64,000 nt of DNA from Dokdonia sp. (GTDB lineage: Bacteria; Bacteroidota; Bacteroidia; Flavobacteriales; Flavobacteriaceae), in the NCBI GenBank assembly GCA_020630915.1, contig JAHDIF010000001.1, positions 416,786 through 480,785 of the forward strand, written 5' to 3'. Under the pieces are notes generated by a model, which saw only the letters and a program-made list of their open reading frames with translations, searched no databases and had not been told where the DNA came from. Shown here one piece after another: positions 8,851-17,356 of this stretch. Within the stretch, counting starts at the first letter, position 1; each line of letters begins with the position of its first letter. The translations under genes and the position numbers were made by a program.

Positions 8851-9330
8851 TTATGGAATCAATTCTTTCACCTTATCATACACTAGATGTGCTTCCCAGC
8901 CACGATATAAGAGATAATCTGCTAGTTTTTTTCGTTTGCGATATTTGTCTTTTTCTGTGATGATTTGTTGTAACCGCTTTCGCGAAAGCGTATCAAACAC
9001 ACCTTCATAATCTTCTTCTTCGAGCTCTTTTAGGGCTTGATCTATATTATACTTCCCTATCTGGCGTTGCTTTAGTTCTCGTACGATACGACCTCTTCCC
9101 CATTTCTTATGCCTAAACTTACCTCTGGCAAAAGCCCGCGCAAACCGTTCTTCATTCAAAAAATTGTGCTGGATTAAATGCGCTAAGATTTCATCTATCG
9201 CAGCCGGGATCATACGCATATCTCCTAGCTTTTTTGCTACTTCTTGATGGCAGCGTTCTTGGTAGGCGCAATAGCGTTCTATACTGCGCTTGGCCTCCTC
9301 TACTGTGTATGTTTTTATGGAGTTCTGCAA
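8851..9330 (-). CDS. recX: RecX, regulator of RecA
   Basis: 159 residues, all-helical three-repeat RecX protein: YTVEEAKRSIERYCAYQERCHQEVAKKL, then FLNEERFARAFARGKFRHKKWGRGRI, a hallmark segment, and a final repeat ending LADYLLYRGWEAHLVYDKVKELI. RecX binds RecA filaments and limits their activity. Residues 115-119 (LSRKR) are encoded by a palindrome copy (8976-8989) in the helix between repeats two and three. It stands apart from recA, as is common in Bacteroidetes, next to the metal operon repressor on the same strand. Confidence 0.92.
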   Translation of the reverse strand: MQNSIKTYTVEEAKRSIERYCAYQERCHQEVAKKLGDMRMIPAAIDEILAHLIQHNFLNEERFARAFARGKFRHKKWGRGRIVRELKQRQIGKYNIDQALKELEEEDYEGVFDTLSRKRLQQIITEKDKYRKRKKLADYLLYRGWEAHLVYDKVKELIP

Positions 9331-9416
9331 TTACTTAAAAAATATAATTGTATTTTTAATTTAGAACAATGTAGCAATTGATTCAATATATTTTACATTA
9401 ATTCAAATATGTTTCA

Positions 9417-9935
9417 TTGAGAAATTCACACATTATAATATTGTCTATAATATTAAGTTGCTTTATCAATTGTAAGGATAATAAAGACAGTACCTATCAA
9501 TCGTCTAGCGCAATAATTGAGAAAAAACTATTTTACGATGAAAGCATTAAAGAAATGATTCATTTCGTCAAAGAAAATGAAATGTCTGATGATAATCTTA
9601 TGCACCTCGAAACTACATATATGCCTGGATTATTGGAATTTAAAAACAAAAATTCTAATCTCTTCAACCAGTTTGCCATTTTGGTGCTTCTCAAAATTTA
9701 TAATAAGAATTTAAATGAAAATCAACGCCCTAGCTTTCGAATTTTTAAGGAATCTCCAAATTACAATTCGTTATTCCTTTTATATTCTGGGTTTTTAGAT
9801 ATTTCAGACAATTACAATGTTGATTCTAGTATTGAAAACGTATTTCAGTGGGCAAAAAGGAATAAGGATCAATTAACCATTGACGAGAGTATAGAAACTG
9901 TAAATAAAATTGAAAAAGCTCTTGAAACTTCCTAA
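9417..9935 (+). CDS. Putative lipoprotein of unknown function
   Basis: 172 residues from a TTG start; the nearby ATG at 9409 runs into a stop at once. The hydrophobic leader RNSHIIILSIILSCFINC ends in a lipobox-like FINC (Cys 19), so a lipoprotein is likely. The mature part is helical, acidic and without a domain I recognise (IKEMIHFVKENEMSDDNLMH, FQWAKRNKDQLTIDESIETV). Markedly AT-rich compared with its neighbours. It faces away from recX and stands alone. Confidence 0.6.
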   Translation: MRNSHIIILSIILSCFINCKDNKDSTYQSSSAIIEKKLFYDESIKEMIHFVKENEMSDDNLMHLETTYMPGLLEFKNKNSNLFNQFAILVLLKIYNKNLNENQRPSFRIFKESPNYNSLFLLYSGFLDISDNYNVDSSIENVFQWAKRNKDQLTIDESIETVNKIEKALETS

Positions 9936-10026
9936 AATAAAGAAGTATAAAGTTATTCTATTTTAATGTGAAGTTGTTTTAAACATTTCCTTGAAAGTAT
10001 CATTCTCTCCCGCAGGCGCATAAAAA

Positions 10027-10054
10027 AACCCCATTCCTTTGCAGGAACAGGGTT
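10027..10054 (-). terminator. Rho-independent terminator of RNase G gene
   Basis: AACCCCATTCC pairs with GGAACAGGGTT around a 6-base loop (one mismatch, one G-U), followed on the minus strand by a run of T (bases 10022-10028). It starts 6 bases past the stop codon of the RNase G gene. Confidence 0.8.
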
Positions 10055-10059
10055 CTAGT

Positions 10060-11604
10060 CTAAACTTTTATTTCATTACCGTCTTTGTCTATAAAACGAT
10101 ATTCTAAATACGTGTAAGCATCTCTGGGCATTATTTTTACCCATTTTTTGTGTTCTAAAAACCATTTAGAACGTATTGATGGAAATCCTTTTGTTAAAAA
10201 GGCAGCGATAAAAGGATGTGCATGAAGCGTCACCTTTTTATTGCCATTTTTTAATATACGTGTGAGCTGACTCTGTAATTTTTCTACCGTAACTATAGGA
10301 GCTTCTATTTCTCCTTTTCCTCCGTTAGGGTTTTCCTCACGGGTTTTGATATTCATTTCTGGTCGTACTCGTTGCCTGGTGATCTGGATCAATCCAAATT
10401 TACTAGGCGGTAATATTTTATGCTTCGCTCGATCGTGTTTCATCTCATCTTTGAGATGGTTAAATAGTTTTCGCCTATTTTCGGCCTTGTTCATGTCTAT
10501 AAAATCAACCACGATAATTCCTCCCATGTCTCGCAAGCTAAGCTGGCGTGCCATTTCTGAGGCAGCGATCATATTTACCTCGAGTGCAGTATCTTCCTGA
10601 CTCTTAGCTTTATTAGACCTGTTACCACTGTTTACATCTACCACATGAAGGGCTTCTGTATGTTCTATAACAAGGTATGCTCCTTTGCTCATTGAAACGG
10701 TTTTACCAAAAGACGTTTTGATCTGTCTCTCTACACCAAATTTTTCAAAAATTGGAACATTGCTTTTGTATAGCTTTACGATGTTCTCCTTTTTAGGAGC
10801 GATCTCGCTTATATATTCTTTAATTTGATAATAGAGCGTTTCATCATCTACTGTAATTCCAGTAAAGCTGTCATTAAATATATCTCTTAAAATAGATGAC
10901 GCTCGGTTCATCTCACCGAGTACTTTGCTAGGATGATGTGCTCCTTTAATTTTTTTACTCATGGTAGTCCACTTGTCTACCAAATCTTGTAAGTCCTTAT
11001 CTAGTTCTGCTACTTTTACTCCTTGAGCCACAGTGCGTACTATCACACCAAAACCTTTAGGTCTGATGCTCTGCACTAATCGCTTAAGCCTTGATTTTTC
11101 TTCATTACTTTCTATCTTTTGAGAAATAGAAATACGATCTGAAAAAGGGACTAGAACAATGTATCTTCCTGCAATAGAAAGTTCACTACTTATTCGTGGT
11201 CCTTTTGTAGAAATAGGCTCTTTTGCAATTTGTACAAGTATGCTTTGCTTAGCTTTCAAAACATCGGATATTTTACCGTGTTTGTCAATATCTTTCTCAA
11301 AGCGAAAGTCTTTTAAGGAATAGTCTTTTAATTTACCTGTGCTTACACGTTTTATATAACTAAGAAGTGTAGGGAGTTTAGGCCCAAGATCGTGATAGTG
11401 TAAAAAGCCATCTTTCTCATATCCTACATTTACAAATGCAGCATTTAATCCAGAGACGCTCTTTCTAACGTTTGCGATATATATATCACCTACATTAAAT
11501 TTATTACCATCTTCTTCTTTATGTAATTCTATAAGTCTTCCATCTTTTAATAAGGCAAAATCAACTGCTGAGGAACTAGATCTTATGATTAATTCTTTAT
11601 TCAC
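10060..11604 (-). CDS. rng: Ribonuclease G / E family endoribonuclease
   Basis: 514 residues. S1-like RNA-binding domain in the first 130 residues (VGDIYIANVRKSVSGLNAAFVNVG, 38-61), then the RNase E/G catalytic core with metal ligands D323 (VVDVNSG) and D367/D370 (VVDFIDM). It lacks the long C-terminal degradosome scaffold of RNase E, so it is G-like; such enzymes process rRNA and decay mRNA. Gene order HU, small basic protein, RNase G is seen in other flavobacteria as I recall. Identification is secure. Confidence 0.95.
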   Translation of the reverse strand: MNKELIIRSSSSAVDFALLKDGRLIELHKEEDGNKFNVGDIYIANVRKSVSGLNAAFVNVGYEKDGFLHYHDLGPKLPTLLSYIKRVSTGKLKDYSLKDFRFEKDIDKHGKISDVLKAKQSILVQIAKEPISTKGPRISSELSIAGRYIVLVPFSDRISISQKIESNEEKSRLKRLVQSIRPKGFGVIVRTVAQGVKVAELDKDLQDLVDKWTTMSKKIKGAHHPSKVLGEMNRASSILRDIFNDSFTGITVDDETLYYQIKEYISEIAPKKENIVKLYKSNVPIFEKFGVERQIKTSFGKTVSMSKGAYLVIEHTEALHVVDVNSGNRSNKAKSQEDTALEVNMIAASEMARQLSLRDMGGIIVVDFIDMNKAENRRKLFNHLKDEMKHDRAKHKILPPSKFGLIQITRQRVRPEMNIKTREENPNGGKGEIEAPIVTVEKLQSQLTRILKNGNKKVTLHAHPFIAAFLTKGFPSIRSKWFLEHKKWVKIMPRDAYTYLEYRFIDKDGNEIKV

Positions 11605-11778
11605 TCTGTTAGTATTTTTTATCCATTACGCCTAGGCGCAACAAATGGATTATACAATTATTTATCACAGGTGTGTCTTGTATACTAGTTGTATACGATA
11701 TGCAATAAATCCAGTGCAATAGTTGTAGTACCCAAGGTGTAGGCTACAGACTTACTGCGATGTCAAAGAACAACAAAA

Positions 11779-11805
11779 GAAAAAGTAGCCTTAGACTACT
11801 TTTTC
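11779..11805 (-). terminator. Terminator after the small basic gene
   Basis: GAAAAAGTAG (11779-11788) and CTACTTTTTC (11796-11805) form a perfect 10-base stem with a 7-base loop. On the minus strand it is followed by TTTTGTTGTTC. It overlaps the stop codon of the 30-residue basic protein and would end the hup transcript. Confidence 0.7.
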
Positions 11806-11888
11806 TTTTTGTGACGGTTCGCTCTACGTCTTTTCTTACGTTTGTGCGTTGCTACCTTGTGTCTTTTTCTCTTTTTACCACTTGGCAT
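11796..11888 (-). CDS. 30-residue highly basic protein, probably ribosomal
   Basis: ATG at 11888, TAG at 11796-11798. Begins MPSGKKRKRHKVATHKRKKR and ends RRANRHKKKK: about two thirds Lys, Arg or His. Such a protein is strongly conserved across Bacteroidetes and I believe corresponds to the small protein named bL38 on flavobacterial ribosomes, but that link is from memory. It lies 30 bases after the HU gene on the same strand and is probably co-transcribed with it. Too short for most gene finders. Confidence 0.75.
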   Translation of the reverse strand: MPSGKKRKRHKVATHKRKKRRRANRHKKKK

Positions 11889-11918
11889 AAAATAGTTCTT
11901 TAATAGTGTTACTAATAA

Positions 11919-12206
11919 TTATACAGCGACGTTGGTCTTTACACCTTCTACAAAAACCTTTGCAGGCTTAAACGCTGGTATGTTGTGCGCAGGTATTTTG
12001 ATAGTTGTATTCTTAGAAATATTTCTACCAGTTTTCTCTGCTCTTGTTTTTATAATAAAACTCCCGAAACCTCTAAGATAAACATTATCACCACCTTCCA
12101 GTGATCCTTTTACTTCTTCCATAAAAGATTCGATCGTTGCTTGTACATCATTCTTCTCGATACCCAATTTCTCAGATACTCTAGCTACAATATCAGCTTT
12201 AGTCAT
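11919..12206 (-). CDS. hup: HU-family nucleoid DNA-binding protein
   Basis: 95 residues: MTKADIVARVSEKLGIEKND, then GDNVYLRGFGSFIIKTRAEKTGRN, the beta-arm start, and NPxT-like arm tip region KIPAHNIPAFKPAKVF, where IPAHNIPAFKPA is the conserved C-terminal strand-helix. HU bends and compacts DNA. A clear Bacteroidetes promoter precedes it. The downstream basic peptide gene shares the transcript. Confidence 0.95.
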   Translation of the reverse strand: MTKADIVARVSEKLGIEKNDVQATIESFMEEVKGSLEGGDNVYLRGFGSFIIKTRAEKTGRNISKNTTIKIPAHNIPAFKPAKVFVEGVKTNVAV

Positions 12207-12241
12207 TATTTTAATTTTAGGGGGTTAAAAATTCAAGTGCG

Positions 12242-12273
12242 CAAATATAAGGATTAAAAAATCAAATTTTCAA
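12242..12273 (-). promoter_or_regulatory. Promoter of the HU gene
   Basis: On the minus strand TTG (12271-12273), 21 bases, then TATATTTG (12242-12249), matching the Bacteroidetes consensus TTG-N19-21-TAnnTTTG. The expected start of transcription leaves a leader of about 30 bases before the HU ATG at 12206. Confidence 0.7.
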
Positions 12274-12332
12274 GCATAATCTTTTAAAATATAACGACAT
12301 AAGATATACTTTCGTAGAAACTCTTTATAAAA

Positions 12333-13367
12333 TTGTCATTTTCTAATAACCTCATTACTTGGTACTTACAAAACAAACGTGAAATGCCTTGGCGTAACAC
12401 CAAGGATCCCTATCGCATTTGGCTCTCAGAAATTATCCTACAACAGACTCGAGTTGCACAGGGTTTACCATATTATGAACGCTTTATAGAAGCATTTCCT
12501 ACGGTTCAAGATCTCGCAGCAGCTTCTGAAGAAGAGGTTCTCAAACTTTGGCAAGGCTTAGGATATTATTCTCGAGGAAGAAATCTACATTTTACAGCAC
12601 AGTATATTACAAATGAGCTACAGGGAGTTTTCCCTAATACCTATAAAGAACTTCTCAAACTCAAGGGCGTAGGAGACTATACTGCAAGTGCCATTGCTAG
12701 TATCTGTTTTAATAGGCCCACGGCGGTGGTAGATGGCAATGTATATCGTGTACTATCTAGAGTGTATGGTATAGACACCCCTATTAATAGCACACAAGGG
12801 ATCAAAGAGTTTAAAGCACTGGCACAAGAACTTATAGACACAAACCAGCCTGCAAATTTTAATCAGGCTATTATGGAGTTTGGAGCCATACAATGCAAAC
12901 CACAAAACCCGTACTGTTTGCATTGTGTTTTTCAGGAAGAGTGTGTCGCCTTTAGACAGAATAAAATCAAAGAGCTTCCAGTAAAAATTAAAAAACTCAA
13001 CATTAAAAAACGCTATTTCAATTATTTAGTATTTGTATCTAGAGATCAAAAGACGCTATTTAATCAAAGAACAGGCAAAGGAATCTGGCAGGGGCTTTTC
13101 GAATTTCCAATGTTAGAAATGGATGCGGAAGAAGTACGCTTTCGCGAAAGCGCTCCTCTGAAGGAATTATTATCGAACTATAATGTGAATTCGTTAGAAA
13201 AATATAATGAGAAGCCCATCTTGCACAAACTGTCTCATCAGCATCTTAGTATTACATTTTGGATTGTGCTTGTAGACAATTTAGATGAGGGTATTCCTAT
13301 TTCTACTCTTAAAGGGTTCCCTACACCTGTTGTTATTGCAAATTTTATTGAAGCTTTCATACAATAG
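12333..13367 (+). CDS. mutY: MutY, A/G-specific adenine glycosylase
   Basis: 344 residues from a TTG start; a stop codon lies just upstream in frame and no ATG or GTG fits. Removes adenine mispaired with 8-oxoguanine. HhH motif LKGVGDYTASAI (110-121), catalytic acid E33 (SEIILQQTR) and D134 (VVDGNVYR), four-Cys 4Fe-4S loop C188, C195, C198, C204, and a C-terminal NUDIX-like domain that reads 8-oxoG. Residues 269-273 (RFRES) come from a palindrome copy (13138-13151) in a variable loop of that domain. Identification is secure. Confidence 0.96.
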   Translation: MSFSNNLITWYLQNKREMPWRNTKDPYRIWLSEIILQQTRVAQGLPYYERFIEAFPTVQDLAAASEEEVLKLWQGLGYYSRGRNLHFTAQYITNELQGVFPNTYKELLKLKGVGDYTASAIASICFNRPTAVVDGNVYRVLSRVYGIDTPINSTQGIKEFKALAQELIDTNQPANFNQAIMEFGAIQCKPQNPYCLHCVFQEECVAFRQNKIKELPVKIKKLNIKKRYFNYLVFVSRDQKTLFNQRTGKGIWQGLFEFPMLEMDAEEVRFRESAPLKELLSNYNVNSLEKYNEKPILHKLSHQHLSITFWIVLVDNLDEGIPISTLKGFPTPVVIANFIEAFIQ

Positions 13368-13385
13368 CATCATTTAACCTATTTC

Positions 13386-14264
13386 TCACTCGAGCACCAT
13401 CCTAAGCTCTTTTCTATATGCTGATGGTGTTTGTCCCGTAAAAGCTTTAAATTTTTTATTAAAATGAGAGAAATTGTTAAACCCACTTTCAAAGCATACT
13501 TCTGTAATGCTCATAGATTGTTCTGCTAGTAGTCGAGATGCCCGAACGAGTCGATATTCATTTACAAATTGTGTAAAGGTTTTATTTGTCACCATTTTAA
13601 AATACCTACAAAAGGATGGTACCGTAAGGCTTGTGAGTTCTGCCATAACATCTAATGATATTTCTTCTTTAAAATGAGTTTTTACATAATTAAAAACAGT
13701 ATTGATACGCTCGTTATCCTTTACATCAGATAGTATAGAAAAACCATCTGCATTAAGTATTCTAAACTCTTCTGTGGTAGCGAGATCATTAAGTATCGTT
13801 AGTTGAGTTACCAATCGCTCAAAATCTGTTTGCTTTTCCATTGCCTCCATCATCGTTCCTACTCTCACTTTAGTATCTCCTGAAAACACAATCCCACGCT
13901 TCGCAACCTGAATGAGGGTTTTTATTTTTGACGTTTCTGGGAGGTTAAAAAACTCACTTCCCAAAAAATCCTCTTTCATGTGTATGACGGTTTCTTTTTT
14001 ATGACCTGTGAGTTCATCTGTAAAACCGCAATGTGGTAAATTACTACCCACAAGAATTAAGGTCCCCCAGGTGGAGTATGAAACATTACTACCCACTTGG
14101 CGTCTCCCTGTTCCTCCATTTACGTATACTAATTCAATTTCTGGATGATAATGCCAGACAGAATTATCATTTATGTGATTCTCATCAAACTGTTGATAGG
14201 CAAATGAATTACCAAAGCCAGGAGTGATAGATTCGAAAGTAGGTTTATGAGATCGCATATTCAA
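13386..14264 (-). CDS. AraC-family transcriptional regulator with cupin domain
   Basis: 292 residues. N-terminal cupin-like sensor (about 15-110, HYHPEIELVYVNGGTGRRQVG) and C-terminal double helix-turn-helix of the AraC type (about 185-285) ending in the family hallmark ITEVCFESGFNNFSHFNKKFKAFTGQTPSAYRK. Likely controls a sugar-related or stress gene, but no obvious target adjoins it: mutY is convergent and the gene to the right is divergent and encodes a small secreted protein, which is one candidate target. Confidence 0.9.
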   Translation of the reverse strand: MNMRSHKPTFESITPGFGNSFAYQQFDENHINDNSVWHYHPEIELVYVNGGTGRRQVGSNVSYSTWGTLILVGSNLPHCGFTDELTGHKKETVIHMKEDFLGSEFFNLPETSKIKTLIQVAKRGIVFSGDTKVRVGTMMEAMEKQTDFERLVTQLTILNDLATTEEFRILNADGFSILSDVKDNERINTVFNYVKTHFKEEISLDVMAELTSLTVPSFCRYFKMVTNKTFTQFVNEYRLVRASRLLAEQSMSITEVCFESGFNNFSHFNKKFKAFTGQTPSAYRKELRMVLE

Positions 14265-14348
14265 TCTTTAAGGTATAAAATTAAGAACACCACAGAAAAC
14301 AAATCATTAGATATTTACCATAAACCTGTTCTATATTAACATTGTGTA

Positions 14349-14403
14349 TTGCGGTAGATATCAAACATGTTAATTTTGCATACAAACTAGAGAATTCTCT
14401 AGT
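14349..14403 (+). promoter_or_regulatory. Promoter with an 18-base palindrome at the start site
   Basis: TTG at 14349-14351, 19 bases, TAATTTTG at 14371-14378: a full Bacteroidetes promoter. Eight bases on lies the perfect palindrome ACTAGAGAATTCTCTAGT (14386-14403), so it would either be an operator at the transcription start or form a hairpin at the very 5' end of the mRNA. It drives the small secreted gene at 14475 with a leader of about 90 bases. Confidence 0.6.
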
Positions 14404-14474
14404 AGTCGACCCTTATTTATTGCCATATGTTTGTAATGTAATAATCAATGTATCAATCATTTAAAATGAACATT

Positions 14475-14825
14475 ATGAAAAAGACACTTAAATTATCAGT
14501 ACTAGTTATTGCTTTTTTTGCCTCATTCAATCTTTTTGCGATTGAAAGTAATCCTACGGATCCCGTAAAAAAAGAAAACCGCACAAATGCCAAAAATATT
14601 TTTGGTGAAAGAAATGACAAAGTATATGTTGTTCTTGATAATCCAGAATTAAATACTGTGTATATAGAAGTACGCGATGCCATAGATCGCCTTGTATACA
14701 AAGAGACTTTTAAGAATCAAGATGCAATAAAAAAGGCTTTTGACTTCACAAAAGCTTATACTGGTTTATACCACATTACAGTTTACAATGGCAATAATAC
14801 TTTCTATAAATCAATAGAAATCTAA
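14475..14825 (+). CDS. Small secreted beta-sandwich-like protein
   Basis: 116 residues from the ATG at 14475, chosen because MKKTLKLSVLVIAFFASFNLFA is a good signal peptide; earlier in-frame ATGs at 14448 and 14466 only add residues ahead of it. Mature part has a strand-rich domain, VYVVLDNPELNTVYIEVRDAI and GLYHITVYNGNNTFYKSIEI, resembling DUF3244 and the fold of Por/T9SS sorting tails, though it is too short to be a T9SS cargo. Function unknown. Own promoter and terminator, so monocistronic. Confidence 0.75.
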   Translation: MKKTLKLSVLVIAFFASFNLFAIESNPTDPVKKENRTNAKNIFGERNDKVYVVLDNPELNTVYIEVRDAIDRLVYKETFKNQDAIKKAFDFTKAYTGLYHITVYNGNNTFYKSIEI

Positions 14826-14860
14826 TAGTATTAGTTTAAAATTTCAGATTGCTTAGTTTG

Positions 14861-14891
14861 TCCCTAGAAGGTGGTTCTTCTAGGGATTTTT
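14861..14891 (+). terminator. Rho-independent terminator
   Basis: TCCCTAGAAG and CTTCTAGGGA form a perfect 10-base stem with a 6-base loop, followed by TTTTTATATTT. Ends the transcript of the small secreted gene 36 bases upstream. Confidence 0.85.
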
Positions 14892-14975
14892 ATATTTAGA
14901 CAGAAAGTAGTTATCGCTAGCCCAATCCAGATTAATTAAAAGAAAGCACCACTACTGAAGCTTCGTATAATTTCT

Positions 14976-14983
14976 TACTTTTG
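14976..14983 (+). promoter_or_regulatory. Minus-7 box of ssb
   Basis: TACTTTTG fits TAnnTTTG and ends 5 bases before the ssb ATG, implying a nearly leaderless transcript. No clear TTG is seen at the expected distance upstream. Confidence 0.5.
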
Positions 14984-14988
14984 ATATT

Positions 14989-15438
14989 ATGGCAGGAACA
15001 ATAAATAAAGTGATCCTTATAGGGCACACAGGAGATGATGTAAAAATGCACTATTTTGAAGGTGGTGGTAGTATTGGAAGGTTTCCTATAGCTACCAATG
15101 AAGAGTATACAAATAGAACCACTGGCGAGCGCGTAAGCAATACCGAATGGCACAATATAGTAGTTCGTAATAAAGCTGCAGAGATTTGTGAAAAATACCT
15201 CAACAAAGGAGATAAAGTATATATAGAAGGAAGGCTTAAAACTAGAAAGTGGACAGACGACCAAGGTCGTGATCGTTACAGTACAGAAATACAATGTACA
15301 GATTTTACATTCTTAACACCTAAAGGCGAGCAAGCAGGAGGAGCACCGTCACAACAACCTAGTCAACCAGCGCAAGCGCCACAGCAGGCACCTACCCCTC
15401 CTACTACTAATACTCCGGAAGATGATCTTCCTTTTTAA
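14989..15438 (+). CDS. ssb: Single-stranded DNA-binding protein
   Basis: 149 residues. N-terminal OB fold (about 1-110: MAGTINKVILIGHTGDDVKMHY, WHNIVVRNKAAEICEKYLNKGDKVYIEGRLKTRKW), Pro/Gln-rich linker (118-140) and acidic C-terminal tail PEDDLPF, the docking peptide for repair and replication partners. Covers ssDNA in replication and repair. The same DDLPF tail ends the DUF3127 protein encoded at 40319-40702. Confidence 0.96.
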   Translation: MAGTINKVILIGHTGDDVKMHYFEGGGSIGRFPIATNEEYTNRTTGERVSNTEWHNIVVRNKAAEICEKYLNKGDKVYIEGRLKTRKWTDDQGRDRYSTEIQCTDFTFLTPKGEQAGGAPSQQPSQPAQAPQQAPTPPTTNTPEDDLPF

Positions 15439-15464
15439 AACTACGTTTCATTAAAACATAATAA

Positions 15465-16784
15465 TTGGACCCTGATCCCGAACCCTTACTCATTCTAATG
15501 CCTCTAGCAACAAGTTCTGTACTTATAGGAATTGTTGTGCTCATTATCCTTCTTATTTGCTCAGCACTAATAAGTGGTGCAGAAGTAGCTTTTTTCTCTC
15601 TTACGCAAGCAGATCTTGAACAAGAAGATCTTGAAAACAGCAAACAGCTGAACATTGTTGAAAAACTACTCGACAAACCTAAAAAACTTCTAGCCACAAT
15701 ATTAGTCGCTAATAATGCGATTAATATAGCTATAGTACTTCTCTTTGCAAGTTTGGGAGAAGAATTTTTTGGCAGTTTAAATACCACACTTGGAGGACTT
15801 GATTTACGCTTTTTATTAGAAGTAGTAATCATCACTTTTTTAATTCTTCTTTTTGGGGAAATCCTCCCAAAAATTTACGCAAGTCGCAATAACAAGAAAT
15901 TTGCAAGCTTTATGGCATATCCCATAAAAGGACTTGATGCTATTTTTACACCCATAAGTGCGCCTATGCGATATATCACTTTATGGATACAAAAGCGACT
16001 AGGAGATCAAAAATCTAATTTTAATGTAGACCAACTATCACAGGCATTAGAACTCGCAAGTGAAGAAGACACTACACCTCAGGAACAAAAAATCTTACAA
16101 GGCATTGTCTCTTTTGGGAATACAGATACAAAACAAGTTATGCGTCCAAGAATGGATGTATTTGCTTTAAATCAAGAAGACAACTATCAAGATATATTAC
16201 CACAAATAATAAAGAACGGATATTCTAGAATCCCGGTCTACAAGGAGAGTATAGATACCATTACAGGAATTTTATATGTAAAAGATTTACTGCCGCATTT
16301 AAGCAAAAAAGAATATAACTGGAACGCACTTTTAAGAGAGCCTTATTTTGTTCCAGAAAACAAGAAGCTTGATGACCTTTTAGGAGAATTTAAAGAAAAA
16401 AGAAGTCACCTTGCTATTGTAGTAGACGAGTATGGAGGTACTAGTGGTCTTATTTCTCTCGAAGATATTATTGAAGAAATCGTAGGTGATATAAGCGATG
16501 AGTTTGATGATGAAGATATTATCTACTCTAAGATAGATGATAATAACTACGTTTTTGATGGAAAAACTTCCCTTAAAGACTTCTACAGAATTATCAAACT
16601 AGAAGACAGCACACCCTTCGAATCTAAAAAAGGCGAGGCCGAAACAATCGCTGGACTTATCCTAGAAATTTCTGGCGGTTTCCCTAAAAAGAATGAGGTA
16701 ATAAACTACTTGAACTATGCGTTTAAGGTAGAAGCAATTGATAAAAAAAGAATTAAACAAATTAAATTCACGGTGCTCCCATGA
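15465..16784 (+). CDS. gldE: GldE, gliding motility-associated CBS-domain membrane protein
   Basis: 439 residues from a TTG start giving MDPDPEP, which agrees with other GldE proteins as I recall; an ATG at 15498 is the alternative. CNNM-type membrane domain (about 15-150), two CBS domains (about 205-330, VMRPRMDVFAL and AIVVDEYGGTSGLISLEDIIEEIVGDI) and a CorC_HlyC domain (about 345-439). It is required for gliding and for the type IX secretion machinery in Flavobacterium, in partnership with GldD, whose gene overlaps it by 4 bases. Confidence 0.9.
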   Translation: MDPDPEPLLILMPLATSSVLIGIVVLIILLICSALISGAEVAFFSLTQADLEQEDLENSKQLNIVEKLLDKPKKLLATILVANNAINIAIVLLFASLGEEFFGSLNTTLGGLDLRFLLEVVIITFLILLFGEILPKIYASRNNKKFASFMAYPIKGLDAIFTPISAPMRYITLWIQKRLGDQKSNFNVDQLSQALELASEEDTTPQEQKILQGIVSFGNTDTKQVMRPRMDVFALNQEDNYQDILPQIIKNGYSRIPVYKESIDTITGILYVKDLLPHLSKKEYNWNALLREPYFVPENKKLDDLLGEFKEKRSHLAIVVDEYGGTSGLISLEDIIEEIVGDISDEFDDEDIIYSKIDDNNYVFDGKTSLKDFYRIIKLEDSTPFESKKGEAETIAGLILEISGGFPKKNEVINYLNYAFKVEAIDKKRIKQIKFTVLP

Positions 16785-17341
16785 TCAGAAAGATTTTTTT
16801 CTTTGCCTTTGTAGCATCCATAGTACTTGCAAGTTGTGGCGAGGACACCTTGCCTAAGCCTAAGGCATTTCTCAGTCTAGAGTATCCTTCTCCACAATAC
16901 AAAAATATCCAAAGCCCTTGCCCCTACACCTTCCAGAAAAACGCATTAGGTAGCGTTAACTTTAAAAGTGATTGTAACGCTGTAGTCGAGTATCCCAAAC
17001 TTAACGGAACCCTCTATTTAACCTACAGGAAAGTAAACAACAATATTAACTCTCTATTGCAAGATGCCCAAAAGCTTACGTACGAGCACACAAGAAAGGC
17101 AGATAATATCTTAGAAGAAAAATATGTAAATAAGGAACAAGGTGTTTACGGAATGTTTTACGATGTAAGTGGCAATGCTGCTTCACAGTCGCAATTTTAT
17201 GTGACTGACAGCACAAAACACTTTATAACAGGCTCTATATACTTTAATGTTAAACCCAATTATGATAGTATTTTTCCAGCTGCCGCCTATCTTAAAAATG
17301 ACATTAGACACTTAATGGAAACTATAGAGTGGGTTAATTAG
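16781..17341 (+). CDS. gldD: GldD, gliding motility lipoprotein
   Basis: 186 residues. Signal with lipobox LASC (Cys 19), then the conserved GldD sequence PKPKAFLSLEYPSPQYKNIQ and a C-terminal RHLMETIEWVN. Starts within the gldE stop (ATGA overlap), so the two are translationally coupled. GldD is needed for gliding and SprB secretion. The other gld genes are not in the window, which matches the scattered gld loci of this family. Confidence 0.92.
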   Translation: MIRKIFFFAFVASIVLASCGEDTLPKPKAFLSLEYPSPQYKNIQSPCPYTFQKNALGSVNFKSDCNAVVEYPKLNGTLYLTYRKVNNNINSLLQDAQKLTYEHTRKADNILEEKYVNKEQGVYGMFYDVSGNAASQSQFYVTDSTKHFITGSIYFNVKPNYDSIFPAAAYLKNDIRHLMETIEWVN

Positions 17342-17356
17342 TCCAAAATCTAAAGT

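Noticed and set aside
11680-11696. Paired GTATAC sites (11680-11685, 11691-11696) and CGCCTAGGCG (11629-11638) upstream of rng as operators
   Set aside because: Short palindromes that could occur by chance in this 170-base spacer; no placement relative to a clear promoter.
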